From assembly GCA_021784265.1 (NCBI GenBank), contig JAJXTA010000212.1, positions 1 through 5,935 of the forward strand: 5,935 nucleotides of DNA, read 5' to 3'. Shown here piece after piece: positions 1 to 5,530 of the stretch. Both the position numbers and the translations under genes were made by a program. The notes below the pieces were generated by a model. The model worked only from the letters and a program-made list of their open reading frames with translations. It did no database searches and had not been told where the DNA came from. Source of the DNA: a bacterium. Lineage in GTDB: Bacteria; Verrucomicrobiota; Verrucomicrobiia; Limisphaerales; J093. The number at the start of each line of letters is the position of its first letter. The stretch's first letter is position 1.

Positions 1-26
1 TCTATCGCCTGCTGCCGGTCCCCTGA
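1..26 (+). CDS. Possible 3' end of a rightward gene (last seven codons)
   Basis: Read from base 3, the frame gives the residues YRLLPVP followed by a TGA stop at 24-26; the two preceding bases (tc) would complete a codon such as TTC, giving FYRLLPVP. Endings of the form (R)FYRL plus a few residues are, from general knowledge, common at the C-termini of large exported verrucomicrobial proteins. The piece is far too short to identify a family, and an open frame of this length occurs easily by chance. If real, the gene converges with the minus-strand gene ending at 187. Confidence 0.25.
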
Positions 27-186
27 CGGTATTCCATGCTCGCGGGCCTGGGGGGGTACGGACCGCGACCGGTCCCCCGGTCGCAGCGGCGGTCTTCTTG
101 CGCGAGGTGGGGACCGCGCCCACAGCGGGTGGGGCGTCACTCCGGGCGCGCTTTTGGGAATGGGGCGGGGCCGGCGGCTGGTCGCG
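27..186. other. Non-coding gap between convergent gene ends, with hairpins
   Basis: No convincing gene is seen here; a plus-strand open frame beginning at 36 is low-complexity Arg/Pro/Gly/Ala and runs antisense into the downstream gene. The stretch holds a strong hairpin at 65-84 and a weaker one at 119-133 (arms CCCAC and GTGGG, loop of five, extendable with one bulged G at 134). Neither is followed by a proper T run on either strand; the best is the weakly T-rich stretch at 94-99 after the first hairpin on the plus strand. They may help end transcription of the converging genes, but this is not a canonical intrinsic terminator. Confidence 0.5.
65..93. repeat. Hairpin repeat module, copy A
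   Basis: GCGACCGG (65-72) and CCGGTCGC (77-84) are perfect 8-bp inverted arms around the loop TCCC, followed by AGC and then GGCGGT (88-93). The same module, slightly diverged, recurs at 5135-5160: GCGACC, then GTCCC, then CGGTCGC, then GGCGGT. Finding it in two separate non-coding gaps of one short window suggests a dispersed genomic repeat rather than a gene-specific terminator. Confidence 0.55.
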
Positions 187-3100
187 TTACTCCCGTGGCT
201 CGCGCACCCAGCCCCGCGGGCCGGCCGGGATCATCACCACCGTCTGGTTTAGCGCTGGGGCGGTCGGGGGATAATAAACCGACTGCCCTTCGGCTGAGAG
301 CACGGCGACTTGCCATTCGAGGTCGCCGCTCTCGGTCGCTTGGGAGGGGAGCTCGACGGAATAGACGCCCCGCCCCAGCGGCGTTAGCGGAACGCTGAAG
401 AAGTGGTCGGTTCCCAGGGGGCGCCAGCGCAAGACCGCATCACGAGGCGGCCGCTCCGCCAGAATGATTACCTTCAACCCGAGGTCCTCCCCCTCGACGA
501 GGGTGCTGCGGAGGGTGGGGACGATGACCCGGCACGGGCCATGATACTCGTGGGGGGGCAGGGCGTCGGGGGGCAGCGGTTTGCCCAGGAGGGAAGCCAA
601 CTCCTCGCCGGGCCGCGTCAAGAGCATGGGCAAGAGATGCTGTTCCCAGTTGGCCACCGTGCCCAGCTCTCCGGAGGTCGAGACGGTGGCCAGCAGGTGG
701 TTGAAGACCTCGCCGACCTCGCGCACCAACTGCCGCCGCAGCGGCAGGGCGTATTCGCTGGCCAGTTGTTGGCGCCCGGCGGCGTCGGGCTCGGTCCGGG
801 CGCGCTGGACGGCTTGGTTGTAGGCCGCCCAGGTGCAGTTGACTCGCGCCATGCCGCGCAGGTAGCGGAAGGTCTCCAGCCAGTAGTCGAACCGCGCCCG
901 ATTGCCGGCCCCGCGGACCAGCCCGCGGAGCGCGCCGAACTCATCCACGAAATCGTAGTCCCGCCGCACCTGCTCCCAAGGCCGCGGATCGGGCCGGATG
1001 CCTCCCGGTCCGTCCACCCAATCCGCCGGCCGCGGGAGGTGGCAGTCCACGCCGGCGAAGATGACGGCGGCCTCGTCGCCCACGTCCGGCCCGAATTCGT
1101 GCTGGGCCCAGTCGGCATAGAAGTCGGCCACGGGCGCGTAGGCGGCTTGGGCGGTGGCGGCCGGGCGGTCATCGGCGGCGTAGTCTCGATACGCCGGTCC
1201 GCCACAGTTGATCTTGCGGGAGACCCCATCCCCTTCAACGTCCAGGGCCGCGATGGCGGGAAACTCCACGATGGGCGTGAAGCCGATATTCAGCCAACCG
1301 TTGGTCACCGCGATCTTGTCGAAGCTCAGGTCCATCGCTCGGTTCTGTCCCACCTGAGCGAAGATATCCAGCCGGTCGATCACCGTGACCCCCTGAAGTT
1401 GGATGCCAAACACTCGCTTGCCTGCGGCACTATAGTGGGGTTCGCAGAACTTGAGCGTGACCCGATACGTCCCGTTGGGCACCGGCAGGTGGTAGCCTTC
1501 AAGATTATAGCGCACGGTTTGATACAGCGCCCCGTCGCTGGTGCCGGCGATGGTGTTGTTGGGGAAGGCGGCGATTTGGCCGCCCAGGGGGCCCGCCTCG
1601 GCTTCGGGTCGCGGCGGGGCGCTGAAGGGGCTCGTGTTCCAGGGTTCCTGCGTCCAAGCCGCCTGGGCCAGCGCCGAGACGTTGGGGCCCAGCACCCGGG
1701 TCCGCCAATGGATGCCTAGCAGCCCGTCGCACCCGTACCGTCGCGCGTCGGCCGCGTCCCGCCGCATCCGGCCCACCCACAACTGGGGCGCGGTCAGCCC
1801 GGGATCGTCCTCCAGCCACGGGATCGCCCACTTCCCCCGCCCACCAACCTCGGCGAAGCTGGGATCCACCGGGGTGTTGCCTACCTGCCGGTTGATGCAA
1901 CTGACCGTCACCTCCTTCGGGAGCACCCGATCAAAAAGGGCGCGGTCGTCAGGCGGGCCCAGGACCCAGCCGCACGTCGCCAGGCGGAAGGGGGCGGCCA
2001 CGTTCTTGGCCGCCGTGAGGGCGGCGCGGAGGTCCGCCACCGTGGCTTGGACCTGTGCCTCTTTGGTCCCCTCCCAGGTCCAACCCTCCGGGGTCCAAAA
2101 CCAGTAATAGTCCACGGGGTAAGCCTGTTCGATGCGGCGGAAGACCCCTTCGTAGAGCTGCTCCCGCGTGGCCAGGGCGTGCGGGTCTTGGCCCTGGGCC
2201 TGGAGCCGCTCCGCCACCCGCCGGGGAACCGTCAGGGGCGTCTCGGTGCCCACGCAGGTTTGCACCCCCAGGCGGTGGGCGAAGTCGAAGGCCGTGCGCA
2301 GCATGTTCCCCGTGCGGTTGAAGACCTGATTGCACCCCTCGGGGGTCTCGGGTTGGGGCAGGTTGCCCTCCATCACCCGCGGGCCGTAGGCCTCCTGCGC
2401 GAAGAGCTCGGCAGCGCCGAAGCCGAAGTCGCTCGTGTGGGCCGCCGCATAGCCCCAGTTACCCCGCCGCGTGTTCTGGTAGCTGGCGGGGTAGCTGAAG
2501 CTCACGCGCCCCCGTTCGCCGGCGTCCCGGGGCAGCCCGATCCACACCGTGGGTTCGGCGTTCGGGGCGTTTTCGGGGTAGGTGTGCAGCCCGATGAAGT
2601 TCATCCGCAGCTTCGCCAACTGTCCGATGACCGCTTCGTAATCCGCCGCGTTCCACCAGTCCGGTCCCTCAGGGAAGTCGTGGAACGGCTGGAGGCCGCG
2701 GACCTTGAAGATCGGGGCTTGGCGCTCATCCAGGATGGGCAAACGCAGGGCGATGCGTTCGTCCGGAAGGACATCGCCGTGCAGGAAGAACCGCACCCCC
2801 AGCCGCTCGGCGAACCGATAGGCGGCGTAGAGTGTGCCGAGGTCGTCGCCGCCAGCCAACACCACCACCGGCCGGCCATGTACCCGGACACTCCGGAGCC
2901 AGAACTGCTCCGGGCCCAACGCGGCCAAGGCCTCCGGGAGCGGTTTGGCCGCCAAGAGGTCCGCCACAAATGGCCGGTCTTTGCGGCCGATGACGATGGC
3001 CCCCGCGCCGGGAATCCGCGCCTGATCGCTGGATTGGAGGTCCAACAACTGCCCGGTCCGCAGATAGACATACCGGCGCACCTCGCGCGCCGCCAAGGTC

Positions 3101-3240
3101 TCCAGCGGCGTGGCTTGCCGGGAGTAGATCACGGGGAGGGCTGCCTCGGGTGCGGGGGCCAGCGCGGCGCGGGAGACCATTGGTGCGGCCCACCCTCCGG
3201 CCAGGACCAGGAGCGGAGCTAAGAAACGTGCCATACTCAT
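187..3240 (-). CDS. Secreted GH67/GH20-like glycoside hydrolase family protein with nested malectin-like domain
   Basis: This encodes a 1017-residue exported protein, probably acting on glycans in the periplasm or outside the cell. Residues 1-26 form a signal peptide (hydrophobic LAPLLVLAGGWAAP, likely cut after SRA; no lipobox). Residues 32-165 resemble the N-terminal domain of alpha-glucuronidase (GH67) and GH20 enzymes: AREVRRYVYLRTG, AIVIG, VVVLAGGDDLGTLYAAYRF, LGVRFFLHGD. Residues 180-530 and 706-850 look like a TIM-barrel region (RGLQPFHDFPEGPDWW, MNFIGLHTYPE, FWTPEGWTWEG, LGIHWRT, then DFYADWA, RFDYWLETFRYLR). E385 or E390 could be catalytic, by inference only. Residues about 560-675 are malectin-like (TYRVTLKFCEPHY, LDIFAQVG, GWLNIGF, ALDVEG). 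Residues 905-1005 look like a beta-sandwich. I chose the ATG at 3240 because it directly precedes the signal peptide and follows GAAAGG; an upstream extension to 3390 would hide the signal peptide and cross the promoter. The substrate is unknown, and it could be a non-catalytic glycan-binding protein. Confidence 0.75.
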   Translation of the reverse strand: MSMARFLAPLLVLAGGWAAPMVSRAALAPAPEAALPVIYSRQATPLETLAAREVRRYVYLRTGQLLDLQSSDQARIPGAGAIVIGRKDRPFVADLLAAKPLPEALAALGPEQFWLRSVRVHGRPVVVLAGGDDLGTLYAAYRFAERLGVRFFLHGDVLPDERIALRLPILDERQAPIFKVRGLQPFHDFPEGPDWWNAADYEAVIGQLAKLRMNFIGLHTYPENAPNAEPTVWIGLPRDAGERGRVSFSYPASYQNTRRGNWGYAAAHTSDFGFGAAELFAQEAYGPRVMEGNLPQPETPEGCNQVFNRTGNMLRTAFDFAHRLGVQTCVGTETPLTVPRRVAERLQAQGQDPHALATREQLYEGVFRRIEQAYPVDYYWFWTPEGWTWEGTKEAQVQATVADLRAALTAAKNVAAPFRLATCGWVLGPPDDRALFDRVLPKEVTVSCINRQVGNTPVDPSFAEVGGRGKWAIPWLEDDPGLTAPQLWVGRMRRDAADARRYGCDGLLGIHWRTRVLGPNVSALAQAAWTQEPWNTSPFSAPPRPEAEAGPLGGQIAAFPNNTIAGTSDGALYQTVRYNLEGYHLPVPNGTYRVTLKFCEPHYSAAGKRVFGIQLQGVTVIDRLDIFAQVGQNRAMDLSFDKIAVTNGWLNIGFTPIVEFPAIAALDVEGDGVSRKINCGGPAYRDYAADDRPAATAQAAYAPVADFYADWAQHEFGPDVGDEAAVIFAGVDCHLPRPADWVDGPGGIRPDPRPWEQVRRDYDFVDEFGALRGLVRGAGNRARFDYWLETFRYLRGMARVNCTWAAYNQAVQRARTEPDAAGRQQLASEYALPLRRQLVREVGEVFNHLLATVSTSGELGTVANWEQHLLPMLLTRPGEELASLLGKPLPPDALPPHEYHGPCRVIVPTLRSTLVEGEDLGLKVIILAERPPRDAVLRWRPLGTDHFFSVPLTPLGRGVYSVELPSQATESGDLEWQVAVLSAEGQSVYYPPTAPALNQTVVMIPAGPRGWVREPRE

Positions 3241-3244
3241 ATTA

Positions 3245-3250
3245 CCTTTC
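3245..3250 (-). promoter_or_regulatory. Ribosome binding site fixing the start of the minus-strand gene
   Basis: On the minus strand GAAAGG, within AAGAAAGG, lies four bases before the ATG at 3240. It supports that ATG over the upstream in-frame alternatives, which would add about 50 basic residues ahead of the signal peptide. Confidence 0.5.
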
Positions 3251-3252
3251 TT

Positions 3253-3276
3253 GCCTGCGGTTCGCTTGAACCAGGC
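3253..3276 (-). promoter_or_regulatory. Leader hairpin next to the ribosome binding site
   Basis: GGTTC (3259-3263) pairs with GAACC (3268-3272) around a four-base loop, and GCCT (3253-3256) pairs with AGGC (3273-3276) outside it, leaving a two-base bulge (3257-3258). With the predicted start of transcription near 3279, this hairpin would be the very 5' end of the mRNA and finish three bases before the Shine-Dalgarno element. It may stabilise the message or tune translation; that role is inference. Confidence 0.35.
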
Positions 3277-3293
3277 TCGCGTCCGAGTATGCT
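3266..3293 (+). promoter_or_regulatory. Weak candidate sigma70-type promoter for the plus-strand gene
   Basis: TTGAAC (3266-3271) and TATGCT (3288-3293) are separated by 16 bases; each box matches four of six consensus positions. Transcription would begin near 3300, leaving a leader of about 90 bases that holds both the palindrome at 3306 and the terminator-shaped hairpin at 3327. The -10 box overlaps that of the minus-strand promoter, so polymerase could not occupy both at once. The match is weak and could be chance. Confidence 0.25.
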
Positions 3294-3314
3294 CCTGACC
3301 TTGATGCGCGTCAA
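3286..3314 (-). promoter_or_regulatory. Candidate sigma70-type promoter for the secreted glycoside-hydrolase-like gene
   Basis: Read on the minus strand, TTGACG (3314-3309, five of six consensus bases) is followed after exactly 17 bases by CATACT (3291-3286, four of six). Transcription would start near 3279, giving a leader of about 39 bases before the ATG at 3240. Position, spacing and orientation all fit the downstream gene. The -35 box lies inside a perfect palindrome (3306-3322), which suggests regulation at this site. The sigma factor is assumed from consensus only. Confidence 0.45.
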
Positions 3315-3322
3315 AGACGCGC
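3306..3322. promoter_or_regulatory. Perfect palindrome over the -35 box, candidate operator
   Basis: GCGCGTC (3306-3312) and GACGCGC (3316-3322) are perfect inverted arms separated by AAA. The size and symmetry fit a binding site for a dimeric helix-turn-helix regulator. It covers the -35 box of the minus-strand promoter and would lie just downstream of the plus-strand start, so a bound repressor could affect both genes. In RNA it could also fold as a small hairpin. No regulator gene is in the window. Confidence 0.4.
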
Positions 3323-3326
3323 TTGG

Positions 3327-3347
3327 GCCCGCCAAACGCGGGCTTTT
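3327..3347 (+). terminator. Terminator-shaped hairpin in the plus-strand leader (possible attenuator)
   Basis: GCCCGC (3327-3332) and GCGGGC (3338-3343) form a perfect 6-bp stem with a CAAAC loop, followed at once by TTTT (3344-3347). This is the shape of a short intrinsic terminator on the plus strand. It ends 41 bases before the ATG at 3389 and follows no plus-strand gene, so it would act as an attenuator or as a block to antisense transcription from the left. The stem and T run are short, so efficiency is uncertain. Confidence 0.4.
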
Positions 3348-3388
3348 GGCTTGTGACATGGGCCCGGTTCCGGTTGACTGGTGGAAGC

Positions 3389-4978
3389 ATGGACCCAACG
3401 GATCAAACGGGTTTTCCCCAAGGCCGGCGGCGGGCCGGCGAGTCAGGAGCGGGTTCCGCGGCGCTGCTCGAGGAACCGGCGGCGGAGCCGGTAACCGCGC
3501 CCCGGCTCTACCAGCGCTGCGACCGGTGGACCGGGGTCCTGCTCTATGCGGCCGTGGTCTTTGCTCCGTGGGCCTTCGGCGCGACTCAAACCTGGGCCGT
3601 CGGGGTGTTAACGGGCGCCGGTCTGGGATTGGGCCTGTTGCTGGGGATCAAACGCTCTCTCCGCTGGCGCACCGGCTACCAACCCCCACGCTGGGGCGAG
3701 GAGGCCCTCAAACGGGGTCAGCCGGGCCGCTTTCGACCCCATGCGCGCGCGGCCCGCTGGCTGACGCGGTCGCTGGCCACCGGCACCATCATCGTGGTGG
3801 GCTACTGTCTGGTCAGCGCCCTCAACGAGCGGGCGACCTACCGGGACGGCATCCAGACCTTCAACGATCATTTCCTGGTCTGGCTGCCCCACAGCTACGA
3901 TGCCGATGCCTCCTGGGCCAGCTTCTGGCGTTATCTGGGGTTAGCCGGGTTCTTCTGGGCGGCCCGGGACTGGTTGCTGGGCAAGAGCCCGCGGGAGCGC
4001 GAGCCGGAGGAACCGCTCCTGGCGCCCCAGCTTCCCCCGGCGCCGTTGCCCGACCGCTTGGCGCGTTTGTTGTGGGTCCTCTGCCTCAACGGCGCCGCCC
4101 TGGGCGTGGTCTGCATCCTCCAACGCTTGGACGGCACCGACCGGCTGTTGTGGTTGATGCCCTCGCGGGCGGGGGGACCGGACTTCCACTTCGGCCCGTT
4201 TAACTATCGTGGCAATGGGGCGCAGTATTTCAACCTGCTCTGGCCGGTGAGCCTGGCGTTTTGGTGGACCTTGTTCCGGGCCAGTCAGGCCGGTCGCCGC
4301 GCCGGGACGCGGATTGGAGGCGAGCCGCACTTGGTGCTCTTGCCCTGCGCGTTGGTCCAGGCCGCTTGTCCGGTCATCTCCGCCAGCCACGGCGGGGCGG
4401 TCATCGCCGCGGTTCAGGCCATCGCGGCGCTCGGCGTCCTGCTGGTGGCGAACTGGCGCAGCCGCCCCACCATCCGCGTCGCCATGCTGACTCCCTTCGC
4501 CGTGGGGGTGGGCGTGGCGGCTTACTTGGGGTGGAACCAGTTTCAAGTCGGCTTTCTCAACGCCTTTCAGGACGACCTGGGAGATCGGGTGGAGATCTAC
4601 CAGCACGCGCACCAGATGGCGGTGGATCACCCCCTCTTCGGCACCGGCCCGGGCACCTTCCCGGCCATGTACCAGCTCTATCGGAGCGGCGACCCCGCCG
4701 ATGCCGCCGCCTATGCCCACGACGACTGGCTCCAAACGGTCATTACCTTTGGCTGGATGGGCGCCGCCTTCGTCCTGCTGTTGTTGCTGCATCCGTTCCT
4801 GCGGTGGTGGGCGCGCGATGGCATCCAGAGCCGGGGCGATCTGGTGGTGATGATCTGGGTGGCCTTGGTCGGGGCCCTGTTCCATGCCCGGTTCGATTTC
4901 CCCTTCCAGATCTACGCCGTCCTGCAACTCTTTCTCCTCCTGAGCTGCATCACCTGCTGCGTCGGCCGCAAACCCTGA
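3389..4978 (+). CDS. O-antigen ligase/polymerase family (Wzy_C) multi-pass membrane protein
   Basis: This 529-residue inner-membrane protein probably ligates or polymerises lipid-linked glycans (O-antigen, exopolysaccharide or protein glycan). A polar, Ala/Gly/Pro-rich cytoplasmic N-terminus (1-45) is followed by about ten hydrophobic segments, for example near 47-86, 130-145, 181-198, 225-244, 278-297, 315-332, 337-355, 364-381, 450-470, 485-500 and 507-523. Wzy_C-type signatures are FNYRGNGAQYFNLLWP (271-286), SASHGGAVIAA (331-341, where many relatives have Arg in place of H334), DHPLFGTGPGTF (413-424) within the large loop at 383-447, AHDDWLQ (443-449) and HARFDFPFQIYA (499-510). A basic, extended loop (87-128) and a Pro/Glu-rich loop (199-222) are poorly conserved in type. 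The ATG at 3389 is preceded by GGTGG four bases away; an upstream TTG at 3323 lies between the two leader hairpins and has no ribosome site. The gene is divergent from the secreted glycoside-hydrolase-like gene. Whether it is ligase (WaaL) or polymerase (Wzy) cannot be decided from sequence. Confidence 0.8.
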   Translation: MDPTDQTGFPQGRRRAGESGAGSAALLEEPAAEPVTAPRLYQRCDRWTGVLLYAAVVFAPWAFGATQTWAVGVLTGAGLGLGLLLGIKRSLRWRTGYQPPRWGEEALKRGQPGRFRPHARAARWLTRSLATGTIIVVGYCLVSALNERATYRDGIQTFNDHFLVWLPHSYDADASWASFWRYLGLAGFFWAARDWLLGKSPREREPEEPLLAPQLPPAPLPDRLARLLWVLCLNGAALGVVCILQRLDGTDRLLWLMPSRAGGPDFHFGPFNYRGNGAQYFNLLWPVSLAFWWTLFRASQAGRRAGTRIGGEPHLVLLPCALVQAACPVISASHGGAVIAAVQAIAALGVLLVANWRSRPTIRVAMLTPFAVGVGVAAYLGWNQFQVGFLNAFQDDLGDRVEIYQHAHQMAVDHPLFGTGPGTFPAMYQLYRSGDPADAAAYAHDDWLQTVITFGWMGAAFVLLLLLHPFLRWWARDGIQSRGDLVVMIWVALVGALFHARFDFPFQIYAVLQLFLLLSCITCCVGRKP

Positions 4979-5134
4979 GCGTAGCGCGGGCCTGCGGGTG
5001 AGCCCTGGGCCTCGGCCCCTCCCATCCGGTCGGGCGAAGGTCTGGCCGAGCCTGCGGAGGAGCTGACGCCCCGCTTGCCCCGGGCCGGGAGGGCGCCGTC
5101 CGCGGCGCGCCGGAGAAACAGCGGCCCGCGGCCC

Positions 5135-5160
5135 GCGACCCGTCCCTCGGTCGCGGCGGT
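5135..5160. repeat. Hairpin repeat module, copy B
   Basis: GCGACC (5135-5140) pairs with GGTCGC (5149-5154) around an eight-base loop, followed by GGCGGT (5155-5160). It matches copy A at 65-93 in arms, loop core GTCCC and the GGCGGT tail, differing by two substitutions and lack of a 3-base AGC insert. It lies directly before the 18-base repeat array. Confidence 0.55.
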
Positions 5161-5161
5161 A

Positions 5162-5215
5162 CCGGCGCTCCCAAGGATGCCAGCGCTCCCCGAGAGGCCT
5201 GCGCTTCTGAACCAA
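5162..5215. repeat. Degenerate 18-base tandem repeat, array 1
   Basis: Three consecutive 18-base units start at 5162, 5180 and 5198. The first two share 13 of 18 bases with the common core CC(A/G)GCGCTCCC; the third keeps CCTGCGCT. The 18-mer at 5173-5190 recurs at 5488-5505 with one mismatch. On the minus strand the units translate as GSAG-type peptides, which explains a spurious open frame there. Confidence 0.6.
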
Positions 5216-5250
5216 CGAGCACCCACGGCCCGGGTTAGGGACTCCGACCG

Positions 5251-5268
5251 CCCGAGGACGACCTCGGG
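5251..5268. repeat. Perfect short hairpin
   Basis: CCCGAGG (5251-5257) and CCTCGGG (5262-5268) are perfect arms around ACGA. No T run follows on either strand, so it is not a standard terminator; it sits 14 bases before the next palindrome and is probably part of the same repeat cluster. Confidence 0.45.
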
Positions 5269-5282
5269 AGGGCGGGTGTAGC

Positions 5283-5328
5283 CGCGGGCTTTAGCCCGCG
5301 CTGTGGCCCCGGACTTCAGCCCGCGCCC
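5283..5328. repeat. REP-like palindrome with a degenerate second copy
   Basis: CGCGGGCT (5283-5290) and AGCCCGCG (5293-5300) form a perfect 8-bp inverted repeat separated by TT. A second, decayed copy follows: CGGACT (5310-5315) and AGCCCG (5318-5323) with one mismatch, and the right arms AGCCCGCGC are identical in both copies. From general knowledge, GCGGGCTTTAGCCCGC-type palindromes are dispersed in many GC-rich environmental genomes and resemble REP elements. No REP-associated transposase gene is in view. Confidence 0.55.
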
Positions 5329-5411
5329 ATCCGCGCCATTGACGGGCATGCCGCCCGGGCCGGGCTGGTGAGGTTGCCGGCCGGCGGGCCTTTGTCGCGG
5401 GCGAGCGACCG

Positions 5412-5508
5412 CCTGGGAGCGCCGGCATCTCTGCCGGCGGGCGACAGGGGCCGGGCGATGGGATCGAGCCTGCAAACCAGTGCCGGCAAGGATGCCGGCG
5501 CTCCCAGG
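5412..5508. repeat. Long inverted repeat, 27-base arms
   Basis: The left arm 5412-5438 and right arm 5482-5508 are inverted complements over 27 bases with two non-Watson-Crick positions (5430/5490 is a T-G wobble, 5431/5489 a mismatch), separated by 43 bases. The outer 18 bases are perfect (left arm starts CCTGGGAGCGCC). The arms contain the 18-base unit of the neighbouring arrays in opposite orientations. No coding function is apparent. Confidence 0.65.
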
Positions 5509-5530
5509 GATGTCGACGCTCCTCCCTGAA
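5477..5530. repeat. Degenerate 18-base tandem repeat, array 2
   Basis: Three 18-base units start at 5477, 5495 and 5513. The middle unit matches the first unit of array 1 (5162-5179) at 17 of 18 positions. Both arrays end in similar CTGAAC sequences (from 5207 and 5526), so a larger block seems to have been duplicated. The array overlaps the right arm of the long inverted repeat. Confidence 0.55.

Noticed and set aside
403..1719. A 438-codon open frame on the plus strand
   Set aside because: It lies wholly antisense to the glycoside-hydrolase-like gene, which has a signal peptide and recognisable domains. The antisense product is low-complexity and rich in Gly, Arg and Val, as expected from GC-rich codon bias.
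2047..3222. A 391-codon open frame on the plus strand
   Set aside because: Also antisense to the same gene, without a ribosome site or recognisable domain; a by-product of high GC at third positions.
3323..3388. Upstream TTG start adding 22 residues to the ligase gene
   Set aside because: The TTG lies between the palindrome and the terminator-shaped hairpin, and has no Shine-Dalgarno sequence; the ATG at 3389 gives a normal protein.
3241..3390. Upstream start at 3390 for the secreted glycoside-hydrolase-like gene
   Set aside because: It would place 50 polar, basic residues before a typical signal peptide and run through the promoter and leader hairpin; ATG 3240 has its own ribosome site.
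4979..5134. Intrinsic terminator after the ligase gene
   Set aside because: GC-rich palindromes exist, but none is followed by a T run, so termination may be factor-dependent or occur elsewhere.
3941..5215. A 424-codon minus-strand open frame across the ligase gene and spacer
   Set aside because: It opposes a gene with clear membrane segments and Wzy_C motifs, and its product is Gln/Arg/Gly/Pro-rich with no domain.
5162..5530. CRISPR array
   Set aside because: The 18-base units are contiguous without unique spacers, imperfect, and present in both orientations; no cas gene is nearby.
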